DNA of 64,000 bases from Chryseomicrobium aureum (GTDB lineage Bacteria > Bacillota > Bacilli > Bacillales_A > Planococcaceae), in the NCBI RefSeq assembly GCF_016909155.1, contig NZ_JAFBFG010000002.1:62001-126000 (forward strand), in the 5' to 3' direction. Below, one piece after another: positions 47,391-55,804 of this stretch. Each line of letters starts with the position of its first letter. The first letter of the stretch is position 1. The notes under the pieces were generated by a model that worked only from the letters and a program-made list of their open reading frames with translations, did no database searches and was not told the DNA's origin. The position numbers were made by a program, and so were the translations under genes.

Positions 47391-48509
47391 ATGGTTTTAC
47401 ATACAACACCGCATCAAACACCCACTCAAGACGATTGGGAAGCCTATTTTGATATCAGCCGCCACGGGAAACTTACACTATCAAGTATTGAACTGACTAC
47501 AACCTACTTATGCAACATGCGTTGCGAACATTGTGCGGTGGGTGACATTCTTGCACTTAAAGACCCAAATCCGATTGCGATGGATAAACTCTTCGCTAAG
47601 TTGGATGAGATTCCTCACTTGCGAACACTCAGTTTAACAGGTGGAGAACCTTTGTTCTCGAAGAAGTCTCTCGAACAAGTGATTCTACCCCTTTTAAAAT
47701 ATGCCAAAGCACGAGACGTTCGCACCCAAATCAACTCCAACCTTACGATGCCGTTTGAACGCTATGAGGCAATTGCCCCCTACTTAGATGTTCTTCACAT
47801 CTCTCACAATTGGGGAACGCCGGAAGACTTTATCGAAGGTGGATTTGCGAACATGCCAACACCGCCCCCTGTTTCTGTTCGTCGTAAACAGTACGATGTA
47901 ATGATTGAAAACAGCCGTCGACTTTCCGAAATGGGCGTGTTTGTATCGGCAGAAACAATGCTGAATAAACGTACGTTTTCTTATATAGAAGAAATTCATC
48001 GACAAGTTGTAGAAGAAATGAAGTGTAGCCGTCATGAAGTTCATCCAATGTATCCGGTTAGTTTTGCTTCCAACTTGGATGTTCTATCATTAGAAGAAAC
48101 CCGACAAGCGATTTCACGATTACTTGATGTGCGAGACCCATCTGTTTGGATGTTGTTTGGAACACTTCCGTTTTATGCTTGCAGTTCCGTACAAGAAGAT
48201 ATTGATCTGCTAAAAGAACTTCGCAAACAACCGAACGTCACCATGCGAAATGACCCGGATGGACGATCACGGCTCAATATCAATATCTTTACGGGAGAAG
48301 TAGCGGTTACAGACTTTGGTGAAGCGGCGAAAGTTGGAAACCTACTAGAATCCTCCTTACCTGCAATTTATAATTCTTGGTTAGAAACACAAACAGCGCA
48401 ATCTATGAATTGCCATTGTCCAGCGGTTTCTTGCCTCGGGCCAAATCTTCTGGTCAAAGATGCTTATTACCCAACAGTTAATTTTCAAAATCGTAAAGCA
48501 AGAGTTTGA
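47391..48509 (+). CDS. yfkAB: radical SAM/CxCxxxxC motif protein YfkAB
   Basis: A 372-residue radical SAM enzyme. The [4Fe-4S]/SAM site is CNMRCEHC (Cys41, Cys45, Cys48), SLTGGEPLFSKKSLEQV supplies the GGEP motif, and the C-terminal CHCPAVSC cluster gives the family its second cysteine motif, probably a second Fe-S site or modification site. Length and both motifs match YfkAB of Bacillus, whose reaction is unknown. An ORF start 16 codons upstream lacks a ribosome site; GAGAGAGGG precedes this ATG. A single unit with its own terminator. Confidence 0.93.
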   Translation: MVLHTTPHQTPTQDDWEAYFDISRHGKLTLSSIELTTTYLCNMRCEHCAVGDILALKDPNPIAMDKLFAKLDEIPHLRTLSLTGGEPLFSKKSLEQVILPLLKYAKARDVRTQINSNLTMPFERYEAIAPYLDVLHISHNWGTPEDFIEGGFANMPTPPPVSVRRKQYDVMIENSRRLSEMGVFVSAETMLNKRTFSYIEEIHRQVVEEMKCSRHEVHPMYPVSFASNLDVLSLEETRQAISRLLDVRDPSVWMLFGTLPFYACSSVQEDIDLLKELRKQPNVTMRNDPDGRSRLNINIFTGEVAVTDFGEAAKVGNLLESSLPAIYNSWLETQTAQSMNCHCPAVSCLGPNLLVKDAYYPTVNFQNRKARV

Positions 48510-48514
48510 TGAAG

Positions 48515-48556
48515 ACCTTATACAAGACGATGCAAATCAACTTGTATAAGGTTTTT
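48515..48556 (+). terminator. terminator after yfkAB
   Basis: ACCTTATACAAG/CTTGTATAAGGT, a perfect 12-base stem with a 14-base loop, followed by TTTTT. Confidence 0.92.
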
Positions 48557-48669
48557 CTTTTTTTGTATAGCAATTGTCAAACATTTAGTTAAAAAATGAT
48601 GTAATTATGATTTAAATAGTAGATTATATTTATTTTCACTTGTTGGAGACATTTTGGTAGCCTTTTAAC

Positions 48670-48721
48670 TTGTACAATCTTTGTATATGCGGTATAACTA
48701 AGTTGTACAAAAGGTGTACAA
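48670..48721 (+). promoter_or_regulatory. promoter with three phased TTGTACAA palindromes
   Basis: TTGTAC at 48670-48675, a 17-base spacer and TATAAC at 48693-48698. The palindrome TTGTACAA covers the -35 (48670-48677) and recurs at 48703-48710, with GTGTACAA at 48714-48721. Start-to-start distances are 33 and 11 bases, about three and one helical turns, so the sites face the same side of the helix. Confidence 0.62.
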
Positions 48722-48749
48722 ACATTAAACAAGCAGAGGAGAGAAGAAG

Positions 48750-49550
48750 ATGAAAAAAATCTTGGTAACACTTGCAGTCGTCTTGTCCATGGTATTTTCA
48801 CTAGGAGCAACTGCTTTCGCTGATAGCCATGAAGGCGCGAAAGTACGAGTTGTCCACGCATCCCCAGATGCTCCAAATGTTGATGTTTATGTAAACGGTG
48901 AATTGACACTTGAAGATGTACCATTCAAAGCAGACTCTGGCTATTTAGATGTACCTGCTGGGACACACAATGTGGAAGTATTTGCTGCTGGTAGTGAATA
49001 CATGGAAGGTGACGCAGTATTACAAGCTGACCTAACAGTTGAAGCTGGTAAAGCTTACACTGTAGCTGCTGCTAACCTAGTTGAATCTCTTGAATTCGTT
49101 GTAGCTGAAGATTCTATGGAAGTATCTGAAGGTATGACAAAAATCCGCGTAGGACACTTATCACCAGATGCACCAACTGTTGATGTCGGTCTAATCGGTG
49201 GAGACGCAGTATTTGCTGGCGCTACTTTCCCTGGAATCACAGATTACATGGAATTAGAAGCGGGTACGTATGATCTTGAAATCCGCACTCCAGATGGCAC
49301 TCAAGTTCTTCCTTTAGAAGGAACTGAATTAGCTGCTAACACAGTATATAGTGTGTTTGCAATCAACACTGCAGACTCTTTAGAAGTACTTGCTTTAGTA
49401 GACTACCAAGGTGCTGGATCTCCTGAAGAAATGCCAGCTACAGGTCTTGGAACTCCTGAGCAAAACACAATGATGTACTTATTACTTGCTGGTGGATTAG
49501 TGCTAGTAATGGGTGGAGCATTTGCATTCCGCAGTCGTTTTCAAAACTAG
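48750..49550 (+). CDS. secreted DUF4397 protein with sortase-type C-terminus
   Basis: A 266-residue exported protein. The signal peptide ends near ATAFA at residue 24. Two DUF4397 repeats follow: RVVHASPDAPNVDVYVNGEL (from about 32) and RVGHLSPDAPTVDVGLIGGD (from about 134). The C-terminus is MPATGLG, then a hydrophobic helix, YLLLAGGLVLVMGGAFAF, and RSRFQN, the layout of a sortase substrate with MPATG replacing LPxTG. The mature part is acidic and is expected on the cell wall. AGAGGAGAG lies before the ATG. The next gene, a sortase, overlaps its last codons. Confidence 0.88.
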   Translation: MKKILVTLAVVLSMVFSLGATAFADSHEGAKVRVVHASPDAPNVDVYVNGELTLEDVPFKADSGYLDVPAGTHNVEVFAAGSEYMEGDAVLQADLTVEAGKAYTVAAANLVESLEFVVAEDSMEVSEGMTKIRVGHLSPDAPTVDVGLIGGDAVFAGATFPGITDYMELEAGTYDLEIRTPDGTQVLPLEGTELAANTVYSVFAINTADSLEVLALVDYQGAGSPEEMPATGLGTPEQNTMMYLLLAGGLVLVMGGAFAFRSRFQN

Positions 49551-50163
49551 TGTTTTTCTTCTCTCACTGCTCCTCTTTGCAGGCTGCGCGCCTGTAGATG
49601 AGGTGGCAGTGAAAACAGAGACTATTGGATTTGAAGCAGAAGCTCCAAGTGAGCGTGTGGCACCAGCTGTTAAATCAGCAGTGCAACCTACTGAAAATCC
49701 TATAAATGCTGCTTTATCTAAAGGTATATCGCCACAAACTATACGCATCCCTTCTATTGGAGTGGAAGCGCCTGTTCAACACTTAGGTGTGAATGATAAG
49801 GGTGAAATGGCAGTACCGGATGAAATCAATGAAGTGAGCTGGTTTGAACCTGGATATAATCCAGGGCAAAATGGACGTGCTGTCATCGCGGGTCACGTAG
49901 ATGGATTAGAAGGTCCGGCCATCTTTTGGGATCTTGCAGATGTACAAGCAGGTGACGTCATTGAAGTCGCAGGGGAAGATGAGACACTGACATTTGAGAT
50001 TTATAAGCTAGAGTCAATACCCCTTGCCCTAGCAGATGTTTCTGAAGTGTTCGGGTACACCTCTTCACCTGAACTCGTGTTGATTACTTGTTCCGGTACC
50101 TACAACCGAGAATGGGGGACGCGCGAGGAACGACTAGTCGTCTATGCCAAACTTATCAATTAG
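49513..50163 (+). CDS. class F-like sortase, lipoprotein form
   Basis: A transpeptidase of about 216 residues that should anchor a surface protein to the wall. The signal segment SVFLLSLLLFAGC ends in a lipobox, then a Glu/Pro-rich linker and the catalytic beta-barrel: RIPSIGVEAPVQHLGVN, GRAVIAGHVDG (catalytic His near 128), LVLITCSGTY (Cys near 193) and EERLVVYAKL (Arg). The IPSIGV and WFEPGYNPGQNG pattern resembles class F sortases. The start is uncertain: the frame opens at GTG 38 bases inside the previous gene with a weak ribosome site and no better start follows. The operon suggests that the MPATG protein is its substrate. Confidence 0.85.
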   Translation: MEHLHSAVVFKTSVFLLSLLLFAGCAPVDEVAVKTETIGFEAEAPSERVAPAVKSAVQPTENPINAALSKGISPQTIRIPSIGVEAPVQHLGVNDKGEMAVPDEINEVSWFEPGYNPGQNGRAVIAGHVDGLEGPAIFWDLADVQAGDVIEVAGEDETLTFEIYKLESIPLALADVSEVFGYTSSPELVLITCSGTYNREWGTREERLVVYAKLIN

Positions 50164-50168
50164 TCTAG

Positions 50169-50201
50169 AAAAGGCAATGTCTCAAAAGGCATTGCCTTTT
50201 T
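50169..50201 (+). terminator. terminator after the sortase gene
   Basis: AAAAGGCAATG/CATTGCCTTTT with a ten-base loop and five T residues. Confidence 0.93.
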
Positions 50202-50228
50202 GCATTGTGCAAGTTCGATGAGTTCCGC

Positions 50229-50234
50229 TATACT
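50229..50234 (+). promoter_or_regulatory. -10 box of the DUF368 gene
   Basis: TATACT at 50229-50234 with TTGTGC 18 bases upstream at 50205-50210. Confidence 0.5.
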
Positions 50235-50273
50235 AGAACAATGCGAGTTGTAAAAAAAGGAGCGGTACGTTTC

Positions 50274-51083
50274 ATGGAATGGAAAAATATTTTACGTGGT
50301 TTTGCAATAGGGATTGCTGATTTAATTCCGGGTGTCAGTGGTGGGACGATTGCTGTTATTTTAGGCATTTATGATCGCCTCATTGCAGCGATTAGTGGAT
50401 TTTTTAGTAAGGAATGGAAGCGTCATGCACTATTCTTGATTCCGCTTGGTCTTGGTATGGTCATCACCATCTTATCGTTAAGTCGAGTGATTGACTTTTT
50501 GTTAGAAAATTACTTTGCACCTACACAATTTTTCTTTTTAGGACTAATCATTGGGATAATTCCGATGTTATTTAAAGAATTAGATTCTAGAGAAAGCTTC
50601 AAGTCTTCGTACTGGATTGCCATTGTTATTGGAACAATTTTGGTGGCAAGTATGGCGTTTATTCGCCCGGCTGAAGCAGATATCATCACAAATTTATCGC
50701 CAGCGACAATGGCCTTACTGTTCTTTTCAGGTTGGTTAGCGAGTATGGCGATGTTGTTACCTGGAATCAGTGGTTCATTCATCTTATTGTTAATCGGCGT
50801 TTATCCGACTGCAATTCGTGCACTATCCGAGTTGAACATTCCGCTTATTCTCATCATTGGAGCCGGAGTGGGAGTAGGATTTATTGTAAGTAGTAAAATT
50901 ATTCGTTATTTGCTCACGCATAAACCGGGAATTACGTTTGCTGTGATCATCGGTTTGGTTTTAGGCTCTCTTGCTGTGGTATTTCCTGGGTTACCGGAAA
51001 GCGGCTTGCAATGGATGCTAAGTTTAGTGACGTTTGCGGCGGGCTGGATCATTGTCCATCTGCTAAATCGTGTCTCTGTATAA
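50274..51083 (+). CDS. popT: DUF368 family polyprenyl-phosphate transporter (PopT-like)
   Basis: A 269-residue integral membrane protein with about eight helices. FAIGIADLIPGVSGGTIAVILGIYDRLI (residues about 10-37) and its repeat ASMAMLLPGISGSFILLLIGVYPTAI (about 150-175) are the paired inverted motifs of DUF368. Members were recently shown to recycle undecaprenyl phosphate across the membrane for cell-wall synthesis. An upstream stretch opens the frame, but AAGGAG lies 11 bases from this ATG and the protein then starts at the family's usual point. Monocistronic. Confidence 0.9.
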   Translation: MEWKNILRGFAIGIADLIPGVSGGTIAVILGIYDRLIAAISGFFSKEWKRHALFLIPLGLGMVITILSLSRVIDFLLENYFAPTQFFFLGLIIGIIPMLFKELDSRESFKSSYWIAIVIGTILVASMAFIRPAEADIITNLSPATMALLFFSGWLASMAMLLPGISGSFILLLIGVYPTAIRALSELNIPLILIIGAGVGVGFIVSSKIIRYLLTHKPGITFAVIIGLVLGSLAVVFPGLPESGLQWMLSLVTFAAGWIIVHLLNRVSV

Positions 51084-51091
51084 AAAAGAAG

Positions 51092-51126
51092 AAAAGCATG
51101 CGTGCCCGAGGGCATGCATGCTTTTT
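51092..51126. terminator. bidirectional terminator
   Basis: AAAAGCATGC/GCATGCTTTT and TGCCC/GGGCA stems with a single mismatch and a two-base loop; A and T runs on both sides. Confidence 0.92.
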
Positions 51127-51141
51127 GGTATATAATCAAGT

Positions 51142-52887
51142 TTACATTCGTGCCTCTATAGAGTCTTGAAAGAATTCAAGAGCTGTATGGAGGGCTAATA
51201 GATCTTCCACTTTTGTCAGGGAACGACCCGTAATGTCTTCAATCCGCTTCAACCGATAAATCAAAGTGTTGGCGTGTATATGAAGTATTTCTGACGTAGC
51301 TTTCATTTGTTGGTTGGAGTGGAAATACACGCCAAGGGTTGCGATTAATTCTCCGTTTTTTTCACGATCATAGCGGATGAGCGGCCCTAATGTTTCTTCG
51401 ATATAGCCTTCAATTTCAGCCTTTGGTGCTTGTAGCAATAACCTGTGTAGACCTAAATCATCGAAACGGATAGAGGTGTCTCGGAGGTCTCGTTTTTCTA
51501 GATACCTTAACGATTGATAAGCTTCTTGTGATGAATAGTATGCGCGTCTTAGATGAGCATGTGTTTTCCCAATTCCAACAACAACAGAACGATTTGTCAA
51601 TGTCTTCAGCTCTCGTAACCACTTGCTCCAAATTAATTGTATCTCCTGAGAATCTTGTTCGCTTGTTAAATGAATAAGAACTTTCAACTCTCTACTATCC
51701 AGTGAGGTAAAGTGCGTAAAGCCTTGTAAGTATTTTGTTGCCTGTTGAATAACTTTTGGGTACATGATCACCCTCTCGATTGGCGCATCAAAACGAGCAA
51801 TCGTAACAACAAATTCCCCCTCTACGGGTAGATGGAGTCTTTTGGCAAGTAAAGGTAGATCCTCTTTTAAAACACCAGAGAACAACTGTTCAGCAAATTC
51901 CCCACGCATCTGGAGTTGCGCATCTTCTATAGCTCTGCGTTTGATCAGTTCCATCGCAAGAATACTACTCGCGTGCTCAAGTGTGTTACTGTCGATTGCA
52001 TCAAACGGTTCATTTTTTGCACAAATTAACCAACCAACAGATTCCAGTCGCGAACCTAAACGAAATGATGCAAGATGGTAATTTGTTTCCGCCACTTGAA
52101 TTTGTTGGCGTAGATCCTGAGAGTATGCTTTTAAAATCGGCTCAAATTCAAGGGTGGATGGTGTAACAGAATACTCACCCTCTTCATTCACCACTGCACA
52201 TACGATTCTTAACTTGTCCTCAATATAGTAGGTGATTTCTTCTAGTGACTTCCCGTTCAACACGAGCTCTGTTAACTCTCTATGAATAGTTGAAGCTCGT
52301 TGTAATGCATGATTTACGCGTTTTACATCTTTCATAGCTTGCTCTTGTTTTTGGTAGAGACGAGCATTCTCAAGAGTCAATGCGGCCTGTTGCGAAATAG
52401 CTTTTACTAGCTTTAAATCTTCGTCCGTGATTTCAACAGGTTGAAATGCATCTAATGTGATAACACCCAAACACTGACCTTTCACAAGTAGTGGAGCACA
52501 AATTGTGGAGTACGGCATTGTCGGCACGGATAGATGAAGATACTCTTTATTTTCAGGTGTCAATGTATTGGTCAGAGAAGTCACAGAGTCACGTCCCTGG
52601 TAGAGAACGATTTCTTTCCGAATGAAACATTGACCAGTCATAGATTCACCCGGTTTTAATGCTACTTTATCGATGATGGTTTTATCTAGAACGGTGGTCT
52701 TTTTAGCAATCAGCCGTTGTCGCTCTTCGTCAAATAAAAACAAGACGCCCCCATCAATCGCTTCCACTTGCGATACACATACTTGCAACAGAGACTCAAT
52801 AATCGTATCGATATCTAGTGAACTGTTCATCACATTCGAAGCATAGAGAAGGGATTCGAGTTGGCGCTTTGATAAAGACTCGTTCAT
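51142..52887 (-). CDS. GAF-domain PucR family transcriptional regulator
   Basis: A 581-residue one-component regulator. Residues about 15-185 form a GAF sensor (GESMTGQCFIRKEIVLYQGRD and ICAPLLVKGQCLGVITLDAF); the middle has PucR-type linker segments, including VVVGIGKTHAHLRRAYYSSQEAYQSL (about 450-475); the C-terminus is the PucR helix-turn-helix, TLGVYFHSNQQMKATSEILHIHANTLIYRLKRIEDITG, in parts. An in-frame ATG upstream falls inside the hydrolase gene; GGAAGGTTAATATC precedes the chosen one. It starts four bases after the M20 gene's stop, so both share a transcript, and it is divergent from abgT, its probable target. Confidence 0.9.
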   Translation of the reverse strand: MNESLSKRQLESLLYASNVMNSSLDIDTIIESLLQVCVSQVEAIDGGVLFLFDEERQRLIAKKTTVLDKTIIDKVALKPGESMTGQCFIRKEIVLYQGRDSVTSLTNTLTPENKEYLHLSVPTMPYSTICAPLLVKGQCLGVITLDAFQPVEITDEDLKLVKAISQQAALTLENARLYQKQEQAMKDVKRVNHALQRASTIHRELTELVLNGKSLEEITYYIEDKLRIVCAVVNEEGEYSVTPSTLEFEPILKAYSQDLRQQIQVAETNYHLASFRLGSRLESVGWLICAKNEPFDAIDSNTLEHASSILAMELIKRRAIEDAQLQMRGEFAEQLFSGVLKEDLPLLAKRLHLPVEGEFVVTIARFDAPIERVIMYPKVIQQATKYLQGFTHFTSLDSRELKVLIHLTSEQDSQEIQLIWSKWLRELKTLTNRSVVVGIGKTHAHLRRAYYSSQEAYQSLRYLEKRDLRDTSIRFDDLGLHRLLLQAPKAEIEGYIEETLGPLIRYDREKNGELIATLGVYFHSNQQMKATSEILHIHANTLIYRLKRIEDITGRSLTKVEDLLALHTALEFFQDSIEARM

Positions 52888-52891
52888 GATA

Positions 52892-54073
52892 TTAACCTTC
52901 CAAGTAATCAAACGTCACTTGAATCAGAACATTTGCAGCGTCAACCATTGCACGCTCGTCAAAGTCAAATTTTGGATGGTGATGTGGGTAGGTTGCGCCT
53001 ACATCAGGGTTTCCTGCTCCTGTGAAGAAGAATGCGCCTGGACGTTCTAATAAAAAGTAAGAGAAATCTTCTCCTCCCATGATAGGTTGCATCTGGACGA
53101 CGTGCTCTGCTCCGACAACCTTAGTCGCTGCGTTGGCAACTAGATGTGCTTCCTTCTCATGGTTTACAACAGCTGGATACCCTTTAAAGAAATCAAATGA
53201 ATAAGTGGCACCGCTTCCTTCACAGACACCTTTTATCACACGGTCCATCTCTTCGATGATCTGATCTTGAACTGCCGTATCGAATGTGCGAACTGTTCCA
53301 CCAATCTCTGCGCTATCTGGAATGACGTTAAATGCGGACCCAGAATTGAACGTTGCTACAGTCAATACAGCTGGTTGCAACGGGTCGAGGCGGCGACTAA
53401 CGATTGACTGGAACTGGCTAACGACTTGAGTAGCCAAATAGAGACTATCGATTGTTTCGTGAGGGGAAGCGCCGTGACCGCCGCGTCCATTGATTTTGAT
53501 TGCAAATCGGTCCGCTGCAGCCATAGACGGACCAGGAGCCCATCCGATGTTACCGTGAGGAACCATTGACCAAAGGTGCATGCCGAATACTGCGTCAACC
53601 CCGTCGAGACATCCGGCATCTATCATTGGTTTCGCCCCACCCGGTGCCAATTCTTCAGCGAATTGATGAATAAGTACAACATTTCCTGTCAAAAGTTCAC
53701 GATTTGTTTGTAACACTTTTGCTACTGCCAATAAAGTTGCCGTGTGCCCGTCGTGTCCACAAGCATGCATCTTTCCGGCGACCTTTGAGCGGTAAGGAAC
53801 ATCTTTCTCATCTTGAATAGCTAACGCATCGAAATCTGCCCGCAGTGCGACAGTCTTGCCGGGCTTTCCGCCATAAATTCTTCCAATGACACCACGCCCG
53901 CCAACACCGGTTTCCACTTCAACTCCCAGTTCAGTTAAATAGTTTGCAATGAATTTTGGGGTCTCTACTTCTTCAAAAGATAGTTCAGGGTTTTCATGAA
54001 GATGACGACGTATGGCCACCATCTCATCATATAAACCTTCGATTTGTGCAAATAGTTCGGATGTTGTAGACAT
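52892..54073 (-). CDS. M20D amidohydrolase (N-acyl-L-amino acid/IAA-hydrolase type)
   Basis: A 393-residue metal-dependent amidohydrolase. Motifs: IRRHLHENPELSFEEVETP, VALRADFDALAIQDE (about 74-88), MHACGHDGHTATLLAVAK (about 102-119; metal Cys and His), HQFAEELAPGGAKPMIDAGC with the catalytic Glu pair, and MGGEDFSYFLLERPGAFFFTG. This is the M20D group that cleaves N-acylated amino acids. The ATG has GGAGG upstream. It shares a transcript with the PucR regulator and is divergent from a permease/hydrolase pair, so an N-acyl or aminobenzoyl amino acid catabolic cluster is inferred. Confidence 0.93.
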   Translation of the reverse strand: MSTTSELFAQIEGLYDEMVAIRRHLHENPELSFEEVETPKFIANYLTELGVEVETGVGGRGVIGRIYGGKPGKTVALRADFDALAIQDEKDVPYRSKVAGKMHACGHDGHTATLLAVAKVLQTNRELLTGNVVLIHQFAEELAPGGAKPMIDAGCLDGVDAVFGMHLWSMVPHGNIGWAPGPSMAAADRFAIKINGRGGHGASPHETIDSLYLATQVVSQFQSIVSRRLDPLQPAVLTVATFNSGSAFNVIPDSAEIGGTVRTFDTAVQDQIIEEMDRVIKGVCEGSGATYSFDFFKGYPAVVNHEKEAHLVANAATKVVGAEHVVQMQPIMGGEDFSYFLLERPGAFFFTGAGNPDVGATYPHHHPKFDFDERAMVDAANVLIQVTFDYLEG

Positions 54074-54213
54074 TTTCTAACCTCCATGAATTTTACTACT
54101 TTTCATTATACACTGACAAATTCCAATATCTATGGATAGTTACACAAAGTAAGTAAAGTTTAGTTGTTCATTTACATAATGAATAGAATCTCATTTTGGA
54201 TAAACACACATAG

Positions 54214-54238
54214 CTTTATCTGGATAAAGCGTTATAAT
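54214..54238 (+). promoter_or_regulatory. abgT promoter with perfect palindrome (regulator site)
   Basis: CTTTATCTGGATAAAG at 54214-54229 is a perfect 16-base palindrome directly before TATAAT at 54233-54238. It covers the -35 position, where no good -35 hexamer exists, as expected for an activated or repressed promoter. The divergent PucR/GAF protein is the obvious candidate to bind it. Confidence 0.6.
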
Positions 54239-54277
54239 GAAAACTATTAATTTTCTGAAAAGTTGGAGGAGAGTCTT

Positions 54278-55804
54278 ATGGAAGTTACGAAGAAGCGCGG
54301 ATTGTTATCGAGATTTTTAGATATCGTTGAAAAGGTTGGAAACAAACTGCCGGATCCAGTCACCCTGTTTATCTTATTTGCTTTAGCTATTTTAGTAGTC
54401 TCTCATTTTGCAGCGATGGCCGGCTTGTCTGTGGTAAACCCAGGGACAAACGAGGAAGTAAAAGCAATCAGCCTATTAACGAAAACCGGCTTTCAAGAGA
54501 TTATGACGAAAATGGTATCAAACTTTGCGAGTTTCCCACCACTGGGTCTTGTGCTCGTAACCATGATTGGGGTCGGACTTGCCGAAGGTGTGGGTCTAAT
54601 TTCTGCTCTTCTTCGTAAGGTCGTTCAAGCGGCACCTAAGAAGATGATTACGTTTGCCATTGTATTTGCAGGTGTACTTGCTAACATGGCGGGAGATGCT
54701 GGTTTTATCGTCTTACCGCCAATTGCAGCACTAGTATTCATGAGTGTGGGGCGACACCCGATTGCTGGGATGGCTGCTGCCTATGCAGCGGTTGCAGGTG
54801 GTTTCAGTGCCAATTTGATTGTCAATATGTTGGATGCCTTACTTGCAGGGTTTACACAAACAGCTGCTGAGATTGTGAATCCGGATATTGTCGTCAATCC
54901 GGCAATGAACTTTTACTTCTTGTTCGGATCTTGTTTCATCATCGTGCCACTCGCGATCTGGGTGACAGAAAAAATCGTCGAGCCACGTCTTCCGGAATAC
55001 ACAGGTCCGAAGCTTTCAATGGAGCCTTTGCAAGCTGTTGAAGTAAAAGGGCTAAAGCTTGCAGGTGTTGCAACACTTGTATTCCTTTCGTTAATTGCAC
55101 TTACAATCGTTCCGGAAAATGGCTGGTTACGTGGAGAAGACGGAGGCATTGTCATTTCTCCGTTTATGAGTTCTTTAGTGCCTGTCATTATGGGGCTCTT
55201 CCTATTCCCGGCACTTGCTTACGGTTTCACTACAAAAGCTTTACGTAACGATAAAGATGTAGCGAACGAGATGGGGAAGGCGATGAGTTCGATGGGACTT
55301 TATATCATCATCGCGTTCTTTGCAGCACAGTTCATTGCTTATTTTAATTGGAGTAATCTCGGCATCATCATGGCAGTGAACGGAGCAGAACTTTTACAAG
55401 GGATTGGCTTTAAGGGGTTGCCGTTATTGATCGGTTTCATCTTGTTCTCCGCCTTCTTGAATCTTTTCATTGCATCGGCTTCAGCTAAATGGGCGATTGT
55501 GGGACCTGTCTTTGTCCCGATGTTTATGCTACTCGGCTATAGCCCGGCATTCACTCAACTTGCATATCGTATTGGTGATTCGATCACAAATCCGATTACG
55601 CCGATGTTTGCTTACTTTGCTATCTTGCTCGCACTCGCTAAACGCTATGATAAAAACTTGGGACTTGGGTCACTCATTTCCATCATGCTCCCGTACTCGA
55701 TTGTCTTTGGGGTTGCGTGGATCGTATTCTTTGCGATTTGGTACTTCTTAGGACTACCATTAGGACCAGGAGCAGTTATTGAGTATCCGTTAGGAGGAGA
55801 ATGA
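54278..55804 (+). CDS. abgT: AbgT family transporter
   Basis: A 508-residue transporter with 12 or more helices of the AbgT family, known for p-aminobenzoyl-glutamate uptake and, for some members, sulfonamide efflux. Seen: FLDIVEKVGNKLPDPVTLFILFALAILVVSHFAA, MAGDAGFIVLPPIAALVFMSVGRHPIAGMAAAYAAVAGGFSANL (residues about 145-190), SAFLNLFIASASAKWAIVGPVFVPMFMLLG and YRIGDSITNPITPMF, each in parts. GGAGGAG seven bases before the ATG sets the start over the upstream frame. The next gene starts at its stop codon, one operon. Confidence 0.94.
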   Translation: MEVTKKRGLLSRFLDIVEKVGNKLPDPVTLFILFALAILVVSHFAAMAGLSVVNPGTNEEVKAISLLTKTGFQEIMTKMVSNFASFPPLGLVLVTMIGVGLAEGVGLISALLRKVVQAAPKKMITFAIVFAGVLANMAGDAGFIVLPPIAALVFMSVGRHPIAGMAAAYAAVAGGFSANLIVNMLDALLAGFTQTAAEIVNPDIVVNPAMNFYFLFGSCFIIVPLAIWVTEKIVEPRLPEYTGPKLSMEPLQAVEVKGLKLAGVATLVFLSLIALTIVPENGWLRGEDGGIVISPFMSSLVPVIMGLFLFPALAYGFTTKALRNDKDVANEMGKAMSSMGLYIIIAFFAAQFIAYFNWSNLGIIMAVNGAELLQGIGFKGLPLLIGFILFSAFLNLFIASASAKWAIVGPVFVPMFMLLGYSPAFTQLAYRIGDSITNPITPMFAYFAILLALAKRYDKNLGLGSLISIMLPYSIVFGVAWIVFFAIWYFLGLPLGPGAVIEYPLGGE

